Shown here: positions 24,994-32,080 of the stretch, one piece after another
Numbering within the stretch: position 1 is the stretch's first letter
Layout: each line of letters opens with the position of its first letter
Assembly (NCBI GenBank): GCA_039908285.1
Contig: JAMOBE010000027.1
Coordinates: 1 to 38,625, forward strand
Direction of reading: 5' to 3'
DNA: 38,625 bases
Origin: JAMOBE01 sp039908285
GTDB taxonomy: Bacteria > Pseudomonadota > Alphaproteobacteria > Rhodospirillales > Rhodospirillaceae
The notes under the pieces: generated by a model
What the model saw: only the letters and a program-made list of their open reading frames with translations
Database searches by the model: none
What the model was told of the DNA's origin: nothing
Program-made: the position numbers and the translations under genes

Positions 24994-26153
24994 GGTCTAA
25001 CCCGTGGATCCAGCAGCCGCCCGTGCTCGTCGAGAGCGAACCGGTCGGTCATGCCGGCGATGTAGTCGGTCACCACCCGGGCCGTCGCGTGGCCGTGGGG
25101 ACCGTCGCTGCGCCGACGCCAGTCGTCGGGGAGCAGCTTGGGATCGGCCACCAGCAGGTCGAACAGTTCGGTCACCACGCGGCGCGCCTTGGCTGTCATG
25201 CGATTGACCTTGTAATGGCGATACATGTTGGGAAACAAGAACTCCTTGAAGGCGCGGTCGTTGGCCGACATGGTGTTGGAAAAGGCGGCGAGGGGCCGGC
25301 CCAGCGCCCGCACTTCCTCCACCGAGCCTGGCCTGGCCTCCGCCAGCCTGGCCCTGGTCTCGGCCAGAAGGTCGGTCACCATGGCGCCGATGATGCGGCG
25401 CACCGCCTCGTGGATGAGCCGCGGGCGCTCGATGTCGGGGTAGCGGGCCCTGACTTCGGCGAACACGGGTCCGGCCAGCGGCACATCCATGAGATCCTCG
25501 ATCGTGAACAGACCGGCGCGCAGGCCGTCGTCGATGTCATGGTTGTTGTAGGCGATATCGTCGGCGAGCGCTACGATTTGTGCTTCGAGTCCCGGCCAGC
25601 TCCCAAGCTCCAGGTCGCTCGAGCGGGCATGCTCGGCGATGGCGGCGGGCAGGGCGCCCGGCAGCGGGCCATTGTGCTTGACCAGCCCCTCCAGGGTCTC
25701 CCAGCTCAGGTTGAGGCCGTCGAACTCGGCATAGCGGCGCTCCAGCACGGTGACGATGCGCAGCGACTGGGCATTGTGGTCGAACCCGTCATAGGCGGCG
25801 GAGCACGCCTTCAGCGCGTCCTCGCCGGCATGGCCAAAGGGGGGATGGCCGAGATCATGGGCCAGGGCCAGGGCCTCCGCCAGGTCCTCGTCCAGTCCCA
25901 GCACCCGGGCCACCGAGCGACCGATCTGCGACACCTCCAGGCTGTGGGTCAGGCGGGTGCGATAGTTGTCGCCCTCGTGATAGACGAAGACCTGGGTCTT
26001 GTACTTGAGCCGGCGGAAGGCGGCACTGTGGACGATGCGGTCGCGGTCGCGCTGGAACGGCGACCGGGTCCGGCATTCCGGCTCGGGGTGCAGCCGCCCC
26101 CGGCTGCGGTCGGCCCTGCTGGCGTAGGGCGCCAGAGACTGCGTGCGGTCCAT
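24990..26153 (-). CDS. dgt: Deoxyguanosinetriphosphate triphosphohydrolase-like protein
   Basis: An HD-domain enzyme expected to cleave dNTPs to nucleosides and triphosphate. The 387-residue protein shows SPFQRDRDRIVHSAAFRRL, KTQVF, the HD metal site spread over TRLTHSLEVSQIGRSVAR and AHDLGHPPFGHAGE, and DDIAYNNHDIDDGL. ATG 26153 is chosen because the family starts just before the RSRGR segment; a longer frame to 26189 adds only Pro/Gly-rich residues. The exact nucleotide preference of this short dGTPase-like group is uncertain. It is followed by argS with a four-base overlap, and a 69-bp gap separates it from the upstream FkbH-like gene. Confidence 0.93.
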   Translation of the reverse strand: MDRTQSLAPYASRADRSRGRLHPEPECRTRSPFQRDRDRIVHSAAFRRLKYKTQVFVYHEGDNYRTRLTHSLEVSQIGRSVARVLGLDEDLAEALALAHDLGHPPFGHAGEDALKACSAAYDGFDHNAQSLRIVTVLERRYAEFDGLNLSWETLEGLVKHNGPLPGALPAAIAEHARSSDLELGSWPGLEAQIVALADDIAYNNHDIDDGLRAGLFTIEDLMDVPLAGPVFAEVRARYPDIERPRLIHEAVRRIIGAMVTDLLAETRARLAEARPGSVEEVRALGRPLAAFSNTMSANDRAFKEFLFPNMYRHYKVNRMTAKARRVVTELFDLLVADPKLLPDDWRRRSDGPHGHATARVVTDYIAGMTDRFALDEHGRLLDPRVRP

Positions 26154-26222
26154 GGCGCCAACACTACCGCCCACCGGCCCGCGAGGCAACCCCGGGGAGG
26201 GGGGGAGTCATTTCGACGATGG

Positions 26223-28145
26223 TCACGTGGCCGGGCGGATCGTCGTCGGCAAAGGAGTGAAGTCGGTCGTCGCCAGCCGCCAGGTCGTCGTGCCGTCGTC
26301 GGCGACGTCCATCGGTGCGAACCCGAGCCGCCGGTAGAGATCGGAAACGAGGCCATTCCTGCGGCTCGGTACATGACGTCCGACGACGGTTCCGGCGCCT
26401 ATGGATCGCGCGATGGCGACGATGTCGTTCAGGATGAACTCCTCCATCCCGCGGGACAGCACCCGGCAGCTCATGACCCAGGTGTCGATCTCGAGGACAC
26501 TTCCATAAAGCCCTCTCCCCCCTTTTTCGGGGGGAGAGGGCTGGGTGAGGGGGGTGCCGTCATCGGCGCGGCGCTTCAGGATCACCGCGGAAATCAGGCC
26601 GTTGTCACCGAAGCGGTCCGTCAGCGAATACCACCGGCAGACATGGTCTTCATCGTCCGCCAAGGCCCTGATTTCCTCCTCGCCGTACCGGGTGCCGGTC
26701 AGGTGGAACTGGTTGCTCCTGTTGATGAGCTGGGCGACGCGGGACAGGTGGAGGGCGTCGAAGGTTCCGACGGCGGCTTCCATCCGCAGGCTTTGCAGGT
26801 ATGCGGTGATGTCGGAGAAGGTTATTCTCGACTCCTCGCGTCGGGCATTGTCCCGGTAGAAGGTGCTCCGGGCGGCGTCCTCGGCGCCGAACGAGGTGGT
26901 TTCGAAGTAGCCATGGGCGGCGAGCGTCTGCAGAAAGAGTGCCGGGTCGTTGGGCAGTTCCGGCACCGCGACCATGGGGAGAAAGTGGCGGACGGAGTCG
27001 CGCTCGGCCGAGGTATCGTCGAGGAAGACCAGTGACTCGAGCCCGATGCCGAGGGTTTGGGCGATCGCCTTGATGTTTGCCGCCTTGTTCTCCCAGTTGG
27101 CGCGGAACACGGCGATATCCTCGAGCGCAAGGCGCATGTCCGGATGAGTCTCGAAGGGGGTGCGGGCGGTCGCCTCCTCGTTCCTACTGCAGACGGCGAG
27201 GATGATGCCGCGCTCCTTCAGAGCCTTGAGATGTGCCTGCAGGTCGACGAAGGCCTCGCCTTCGGCGCCGGCGCCAAGGCGAATCCCCTCGACCCCGTCG
27301 TCGCCGATGATCCCTCCCCACAGGGTGTTGTCGAGATCGGTGACGAGGCATTTGCGCGACAGCCCCCTGAGTGCGGCCAGGGTGGCCGCCCCGGCGTGGG
27401 CCACCAGGCCGATGGCCTCGAAGGCAAAGGGGTGCTTCGAGTGATACCAGAACCGCGCGTCGACCCACCGCCGCTTGCCATGACAGGCGGCGATGTGGTC
27501 AAGGTCGAAGAGCAGCACGCCGGGTGGCCTCGCCGCGGCGAGGGCCAGGGTGAAGGCCCTCAGCAGCGATCGCCGGCTCCAGGGGACGTTGGCCTCATAG
27601 TTGCCGAACACGTCGATGGCCGGAATGTCCGGCGTGTTATGGAGGATCTGACAGGAATGGGTCTCCTGAAGGACCCGCCACAGGTCGGCAACGCGCTCGA
27701 TTTCGGAGGCGATCGCGGCGGAGACGACGTCGGACGCCGCACCCGGGGCGACATCGAGCGTCACGTCGCGATGGGTCGTGAAGATCCACACGACATCGGG
27801 AGCGAAGGCGTACAGCCCGCTGTTTCCATCCAGGATCGTCTGCTCGATGGTGCCGTATGGGGCGAGCCACACGGCGGCGTCAAGACCCTTCTGGGCCGCC
27901 CACAGGACCAGGACCTCGGCGAAGTGATCGAGGGTGCAACCGGCCAGAAGCGCCACCCGCAGCGGCCGCAGACCAAGATTCGTCTTCGGAATCGTCCGCA
28001 ACAGACGGGCCAGGCGCGCCTGGGTCGGGTAATCCAGACCGTCCGACGCGATCGCCATGAGTCCGCGAAACGCGTCTTCGTGCTCGTTCTCGGCGATCCG
28101 ACGCTTGATGTGCCGGAGTTCAGCCGAAATGTCGGGCGATTCCAT
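26223..28145 (-). CDS. FkbH-like HAD-IIIC family protein with in-frame repeat insertion
   Basis: A 640-residue protein of the FkbH type: an N-terminal region of about 260 residues (SGNH-like in this family), a HAD phosphatase domain with motif I CLVTDLDNTLWGGIIGDDG (D270, D272) and VFLDDTSAERDSVR, and a C-terminal acyltransferase-like region with LINRSNQFHLTGTRY, DRFGDNGLISAVI and LEIDTWVMSCRVL. Characterised FkbH proteins load a three-carbon glyceryl unit onto carrier protein; others act in surface-glycan pathways. Residues about 531-548 (Pro/Gly-rich, within GTPLTQPSPPEKGGRGLYG) are encoded by a palindromic repeat and break the normally short link between the last two motifs. ATG 28145 is chosen; a GTG precedes it. 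It sits 29 bp after aspS, with no PKS or ACP gene nearby. Confidence 0.82.
   Translation of the reverse strand: MESPDISAELRHIKRRIAENEHEDAFRGLMAIASDGLDYPTQARLARLLRTIPKTNLGLRPLRVALLAGCTLDHFAEVLVLWAAQKGLDAAVWLAPYGTIEQTILDGNSGLYAFAPDVVWIFTTHRDVTLDVAPGAASDVVSAAIASEIERVADLWRVLQETHSCQILHNTPDIPAIDVFGNYEANVPWSRRSLLRAFTLALAAARPPGVLLFDLDHIAACHGKRRWVDARFWYHSKHPFAFEAIGLVAHAGAATLAALRGLSRKCLVTDLDNTLWGGIIGDDGVEGIRLGAGAEGEAFVDLQAHLKALKERGIILAVCSRNEEATARTPFETHPDMRLALEDIAVFRANWENKAANIKAIAQTLGIGLESLVFLDDTSAERDSVRHFLPMVAVPELPNDPALFLQTLAAHGYFETTSFGAEDAARSTFYRDNARREESRITFSDITAYLQSLRMEAAVGTFDALHLSRVAQLINRSNQFHLTGTRYGEEEIRALADDEDHVCRWYSLTDRFGDNGLISAVILKRRADDGTPLTQPSPPEKGGRGLYGSVLEIDTWVMSCRVLSRGMEEFILNDIVAIARSIGAGTVVGRHVPSRRNGLVSDLYRRLGFAPMDVADDGTTTWRLATTDFTPLPTTIRPAT
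26502..26557 (-). repeat. Palindromic repeat element inside the FkbH-like gene (copy 6)
   Basis: Perfect 12-bp arms CCCTCTCCCCCC (26511-26522) and GGGGGGAGAGGG (26529-26540) enclose the 6-nt loop TTTTTC. Flanks ATAAAG on the left and CTGGGTG on the right match the flanks of the intergenic copies (AAAAG / TTGGGTG). Read on the gene strand, the element is open in frame and encodes about 18 residues. Confidence 0.93.
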
Positions 28146-28174
28146 CACCGCCGTCCGCGGTCAGGAACCCGGGC

Positions 28175-29971
28175 TCATCCCTCGGTCGTTTTCACCTTCG
28201 CCTTCGGCAGGTCGAGCTTGATGTGGAGTTCGCGCAGTTGCTCGGGTCGCACCTCGGCCGGGGCCTGCATCAACAGGTCCTGCGCCTGCTGGTTGAATGG
28301 GAACAGGATCACCTCGCGGATGTTGGGCTCGTCCGCCAGCAGCATGACGATGCGGTCCACCCCCGGAGCGGCGCCGCCGTGCGGGGGGGCGCCGAACTTG
28401 AAGGCGTTGACCATGCCGCCGAAGTGGGCGTCCACGTGCTCGTTGGTGTAGCCGGCGATCTCGAAGGCGCGATACATGATCTCGGGCAGGTGGTTGCGGA
28501 TGGCTCCCGACGACAGCTCGATGCCGTTGCAGACGATGTCGTACTGGTAGGCCTTGATGGCGAGGGGCTCCATGGTGTTCAGGGCCTCCAGCCCTCCCTG
28601 GGGCATGGAGAAGGGGTTGTGGCTGAACTCGATTCGGCCGGTGTCCGGGTTCAGTTCATAGAACGGGAAGTCCACCGTCCAGCAGAACCGGAACACGTTC
28701 TTTTCCAACAGATCCAGGTCATCGCACAGCCTGGCGCGCACCTGACCGGCGAAGGCGGCCGCCGGTCCCGGCTTGTCGCAGACGAAGAACACCGCGTCGC
28801 CGTCGCCAAGGCCGGTGGCGGCGCGGATGGCCTCGATGCGGGCCGGCTCCAGGTTCTTGGCGATCGGTCCCTTGCCCTGGCCGTCGGCGAGGATGATGTA
28901 GCCGAGACCGGCCGCCCCCGCTTCCCGCGCCCACTCGTTGAGCTTGTCGAACCAGCTTCGCGGCCGGTCGGCGGCCTTCGGGGCCGGCACGGCCCGCACC
29001 ACCGCGCCCTTGTCGATGGCGCGGGAAAAGACGCCGAAGCCCGAGCCGCGGAAGGGCTCGGTGACGTCGGTGATGATCAGCGGGTTGCGCAGGTCCGGCT
29101 TGTCGCTGCCGTACTTCAGCATCGACTCGTCATAGGGGATGCGCGGGAACGGCGGTCTGGTGACCGTGCGGCCGTCGGCGAACTCCTCGAACAGGCCGGC
29201 CAGCACCGGCTCGATGGCGGCGAACACGTCCTCCTGGGTGACGAAGCTCATCTCGAAATCGAGCTGGTAGAACTCACCCGGCGAGCGGTCGGCCCGGGCG
29301 TCCTCGTCGCGGAAGCAGGGGGCGATCTGGAAATAGCGGTCGAAGCCCGCCACCATCAGAAGCTGCTTGAACTGCTGCGGCGCCTGGGGCAGGGCGTAGA
29401 ACTTGCCGGGATGGATGCGGCTCGGCACCAGGTAGTCGCGGGCGCCCTCCGGGCTCGAGGCGGTGAGGATCGGCGTCTGGTACTCGACGAAGCCCTGCTC
29501 CTGCATCCGCCGGCGCATGCTGGAAATCACCTGGCTGCGCAACAGCATGTTGCGGTGAACCCGCTCGCGCCGCAGGTCGAGGAAGCGGTGGCGCAGGCGC
29601 ATGTCCTCGGGAAACTCCTGCTCGCCGGCCACCAGAATGGGCAGCACCTCGGCGACGGAGAGCACCTCGGCGGTGTCCACCTTCAGCTCCACCATGCCGG
29701 TGGGCAGCCGCGGATTGACCGTGTCGGCCGAGCGCTCCACCACCGTCCCGGTCAGGCAGGCGACGCTTTCCGGCCGCAGGTTCTCGAGAATCGGGAAGAC
29801 GGGGCTCGAAATGTCGATCACCGCCTGGGTGACGCCGTAATGGTCGCGGAGATCCACGAACAAAAGGTTGCCATGGTCCCGCTTGCGGTGGATCCACCCC
29901 GACAGCCGCGCTCCGGTCCCGGCGTGCTCCCGGCGGAGTTCGCCGCAGGTGTGGGTTCTGTATCGATGCAT
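28175..29971 (-). CDS. aspS: Aspartyl-tRNA synthetase
   Basis: A class IIb synthetase charging tRNA-Asp. The 598-residue protein begins MHRYRTHTCGELR, has the OB-fold anticodon domain (SGWIHRKRDHGNLLFVDLRD), motif 2 in FRDEDARADRSPGEFYQLD, the bacterial GAD insertion in the middle (about residues 285-410), and motif 3 around GAAPGVDRIVMLL. ATG 29971 is preceded by GGAAGGGGAG. A longer frame to 30022 runs into the promoter. Whether it also charges tRNA-Asn, as in many alphaproteobacteria that rely on GatCAB, cannot be decided here. It is the first gene of the long minus-strand series. Confidence 0.97.
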   Translation of the reverse strand: MHRYRTHTCGELRREHAGTGARLSGWIHRKRDHGNLLFVDLRDHYGVTQAVIDISSPVFPILENLRPESVACLTGTVVERSADTVNPRLPTGMVELKVDTAEVLSVAEVLPILVAGEQEFPEDMRLRHRFLDLRRERVHRNMLLRSQVISSMRRRMQEQGFVEYQTPILTASSPEGARDYLVPSRIHPGKFYALPQAPQQFKQLLMVAGFDRYFQIAPCFRDEDARADRSPGEFYQLDFEMSFVTQEDVFAAIEPVLAGLFEEFADGRTVTRPPFPRIPYDESMLKYGSDKPDLRNPLIITDVTEPFRGSGFGVFSRAIDKGAVVRAVPAPKAADRPRSWFDKLNEWAREAGAAGLGYIILADGQGKGPIAKNLEPARIEAIRAATGLGDGDAVFFVCDKPGPAAAFAGQVRARLCDDLDLLEKNVFRFCWTVDFPFYELNPDTGRIEFSHNPFSMPQGGLEALNTMEPLAIKAYQYDIVCNGIELSSGAIRNHLPEIMYRAFEIAGYTNEHVDAHFGGMVNAFKFGAPPHGGAAPGVDRIVMLLADEPNIREVILFPFNQQAQDLLMQAPAEVRPEQLRELHIKLDLPKAKVKTTEG

Positions 29972-30003
29972 GGCGCTCCCCTTCCAATACGGCCGCGGCT
30001 CGG

Positions 30004-30033
30004 TAAACCACACGGAAGGCACCGTCTTGTCAA
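30004..30033 (-). promoter_or_regulatory. Candidate promoter of aspS
   Basis: On the minus strand a perfect TTGACA lies at 30033-30028. An acceptable but weak -10 (GGTTTA at 18-bp spacing, 30009-30004, or TGGTTT at 17 bp) follows, about 33 bp before the aspS start. The -35 is good and the -10 is poor. Confidence 0.4.
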
Positions 30034-30248
30034 GATTTCCGATGGGGAAGCGTCTATTCTCCGTCGGCGCAAGCGGTATCGGCCGATGGGAGGAAACCCG
30101 ATGGAGGGGGAGGAAGGGGAGGGACGGAAGCCGCTCTGGGAACGCCCGGGCCCAGACGCTCGGAACCCTCCTTTTGACCCTGGAAGCCAGAGCGACAACT
30201 CCACCGTATCCCAGACCGGGGAAGGGAGCAACGGCGCCGATGTCCCGG

Positions 30249-30400
30249 GGGAGGGCAATCGGGTGAACCTACAAAAGCCCTCTCCCCCCCCTTCAGGGGG
30301 GAGAGGGTTGGGTGCGGGGGGCGTGAAGTTCCCGAAATGGTGCCGCCTGCCCCACCCCCTCACCCCGACCCTCTCCCCCTCGAGGGGGAGAGGGAGTGAA
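30249..30400. repeat. Two palindromic repeat elements upstream of eamA (copies 7 and 8)
   Basis: Copy 7 has arms CCCTCTCCCCCC / GGGGGGAGAGGG (30278-30307) and the left flank GGGCAATCGGGTGAACC plus ACAAAAG, which is shared with the copies at 31999 and 38445. Copy 8 is a perfect 26-bp palindrome at 30369-30394, preceded by CTCACCCCGA and followed by AGTGAAG. The wider 450-bp gap between aspS (29971) and eamA (30422) also holds the aspS promoter region and a purine-rich stretch at about 30084-30127. I see no gene in it. Confidence 0.88.
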
Positions 30401-30421
30401 GAGGGGCGAGGGTGGGGCCTG

Positions 30422-31291
30422 GTGCCGCGGTCCGGCAATGTCCGGGGGGCGCTGTGGCTGCTGCTGGCGGCGATGTCGTTTTCGGCCATGAGCGCCCTCA
30501 TCAAGCTGTTGGGCGCCGAGATCCATTCCCTGGAGATCGCCTTCTTCCGCAGTCTGTTCGGCCTGCTGATCCTGTCGCCGTTCCTGGCCCGGCGCAATTT
30601 CGGCATGCTGTCCACGCGGCGGGTGGGGCTGCATCTGGCGCGAGTCGGCTTCGGCATCGTCACCATGATGGCCACCTTCCATGCCCTGACCCATATGCAG
30701 CTTGCCTCGGCCACCGCCATTTTCTTCACCAGCAGCCTGTTCATGATTCCCATGGCCCTGGTGTTCCTCGGCGAGGGGGTCGCCTGGTCGCGCTGGCTGG
30801 CGACGCTGGCCGGGTTCGGTGGCGTGCTGATGATCCTGCGGCCGGGGCCGGAGGGACTCTCCACCGCGGCGGTGGCGGCGCTGATTGCCGCCCTGTCGGG
30901 AGCCGTGGTGCTGACCACGGTCAAGAAGCTCAGCGACACCGAGCGGCCGGTGACGGTGATGCTGTGGTTCGCCGTGGCGGCGGTGCCGGTCTCGCTCGGG
31001 CCGGCGCTGGCGGTGTGGACCACGCCGACGACCGGGCAGTACGTCCTGCTGCTGGTCATGGGGGCGCTCGGCACCTTCGGCCAGTACTTCACCATCCGCG
31101 CCTACCGGGTCGGCGAGGCGACGGTGGTGACGCCGTTCAACTACTTCCAGCTTCTGTTCTCGGGTTGCGTCGGATTCGTGATGTTCAGCGAGATCCCCGA
31201 CGCCTGGACCTGGGCCGGAGCCGCCGTGATCATCGGCTCCAACCTCTTCGTGCTCGGCCTGAAGAAGCGGCCCCGACTCGAGGGGTCGTAA
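30422..31291 (+). CDS. EamA-family (DMT superfamily) transporter
   Basis: A 289-residue inner-membrane protein with about ten hydrophobic helices and the two EamA repeats: the first contains FSAMSALIKLLGAEIHSLEIA and FFTSSLFMIPMALVFLGE, the second GAVVLTTVKKLSDTE and TPFNYFQLLFSGCVGFVMF. Such proteins export or import small metabolites such as amino acids or nucleotide precursors; the substrate is unknown. The start is GTG 30422, preceded by the purine-rich GAGGGGCGAGGGTGGGG, directly downstream of repeat copy 8. The frame stays open far upstream, but that part is antisense to aspS and is not coding. It ends convergently with the DUF4169-like gene. Confidence 0.9.
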   Translation: MPRSGNVRGALWLLLAAMSFSAMSALIKLLGAEIHSLEIAFFRSLFGLLILSPFLARRNFGMLSTRRVGLHLARVGFGIVTMMATFHALTHMQLASATAIFFTSSLFMIPMALVFLGEGVAWSRWLATLAGFGGVLMILRPGPEGLSTAAVAALIAALSGAVVLTTVKKLSDTERPVTVMLWFAVAAVPVSLGPALAVWTTPTTGQYVLLLVMGALGTFGQYFTIRAYRVGEATVVTPFNYFQLLFSGCVGFVMFSEIPDAWTWAGAAVIIGSNLFVLGLKKRPRLEGS

Positions 31292-31474
31292 AGAAGGGTC
31301 ACCGTCCCGCTTCTTGCCGTCCAGGTCGCGGGCGGCGCGATCGGTTTCCTTGCGGACGCGCTCGGAGTCGGCCTTGGGCTGGCCGTACTTGGCCCGATTC
31401 TCCGCCGCCCTGGCCTCCTTGTCCCGGCGCGTGCGGCGCTTGCGCTCCTGGCGCAGGTTGATGACCTCTGCCAT
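31292..31474 (-). CDS. DUF4169-like small basic protein, C-terminal end unresolved
   Basis: From ATG 31474 the frame encodes MAEVINLRQERKRRTRRDKE, then ENRAKYGQPKADSERVRK and DLDGKKRDGD. This is the full length (about 60 residues) and pattern of the DUF4169 family of small alphaproteobacterial proteins, whose function is unknown. The usual stop after the LDG segment is missing: the frame stays open to 30293, antisense across eamA. A single-base shift at GGACGGTGA would bring a TGA into frame exactly where the family normally ends. So a frameshift, sequence error or stop loss is suspected. The end given here is the start of the eamA overlap, not a stop codon. It is transcribed divergently from the gene at 31517. 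Confidence 0.55.
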
Positions 31475-31516
31475 GGGTGTTGCTTCCGTCCCCGTTATCC
31501 GGGCTATAGTGGCGCC

Positions 31517-31960
31517 ATGAGCGGGATGGACGCAAACCCCTTTCTGACCGCGGTGTGGGGCCGGTTTCTCGGCGTGCGCACGTGGGAGCAGCTCGACGCC
31601 CTGTGGGACGTGGTGCGGGCCGATGCCGAGTGCGGCTGGTACCTCTACGCCCTGGACCAGCCGCCTCCCGCCAGTCCCTCGGTGGCCGACGCGGTGCGGG
31701 CCTTCGTGGCCCACATCGACGCCTGCCTGCATCACGAGCACCGGGCCGCCTACTGCGGCTTCGTCTATGTGGACGACCCGGCGCGGCCCTCGTTCATCAA
31801 GGCCTTCGAGCCCAGGAGGTTCAGCGGCTGCGGTCACGGTACCGGCAAGGCGCTGCCGAGCTGGATTCTCTGCAAGCTGCCGCCCGTGGACCTGCCGGCC
31901 TCCATCGCCCCGGCCAAGCCTCCCACTCCCTGGTGGAAGGGGCCGTTCGGCAAGGGGTGA
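31517..31960 (+). CDS. Hypothetical protein
   Basis: A 147-residue soluble protein that I do not recognise as a named family. It is rich in Trp, Cys and His, with WGRFLGVRTWEQLDALWDVV, a middle HIDACLHHEHRAAYCGFVYV, GCGHGTGKALPSWI and the end WWKGPFGKG. It has normal codon use, a good length and a short divergent gap to the DUF4169-like gene. TTGCTT (31480-31485) and TATAGT (31505-31510) lie just before the ATG, so a leaderless transcript is possible though the 19-bp spacing is long. No signal peptide or membrane helix is seen. Repeat copy 9 follows the stop. Confidence 0.7.
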   Translation: MSGMDANPFLTAVWGRFLGVRTWEQLDALWDVVRADAECGWYLYALDQPPPASPSVADAVRAFVAHIDACLHHEHRAAYCGFVYVDDPARPSFIKAFEPRRFSGCGHGTGKALPSWILCKLPPVDLPASIAPAKPPTPWWKGPFGKG

Positions 31961-31963
31961 CGG

Positions 31964-32070
31964 GGACTTTCCAGGGCAATCGGGTGAACCCACAAAAGCC
32001 CTCTCCCCCTCGAGGGGGAGAGGGAGTGAAGATGGCGGCTTCCACTCTTTCACTCGATTGCCCGGGGGAC
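31964..32070. repeat. Palindromic repeat element with long outer arms (copy 9)
   Basis: The core palindrome of 26 bp (31999-32024) is flanked by GGGCAATCGGGTGAA (from 31975) and its near-inverse TTCACTCGATTGCCC (about 32049-32063), giving a second, outer pairing. On the minus strand the core hairpin is followed by CTTTTGTG and lies about 57 bp after the serA stop, so it may act as the serC-serA terminator. Confidence 0.85.
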
Positions 32071-32080
32071 TTTCAGGACT

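Noticed and set aside
28223..30421. Upstream part of a 1022-codon plus-strand frame leading into eamA
   Set aside because: It is antisense to aspS and then crosses repeat elements. Only the part from GTG 30422 has membrane-protein character and matches EamA.
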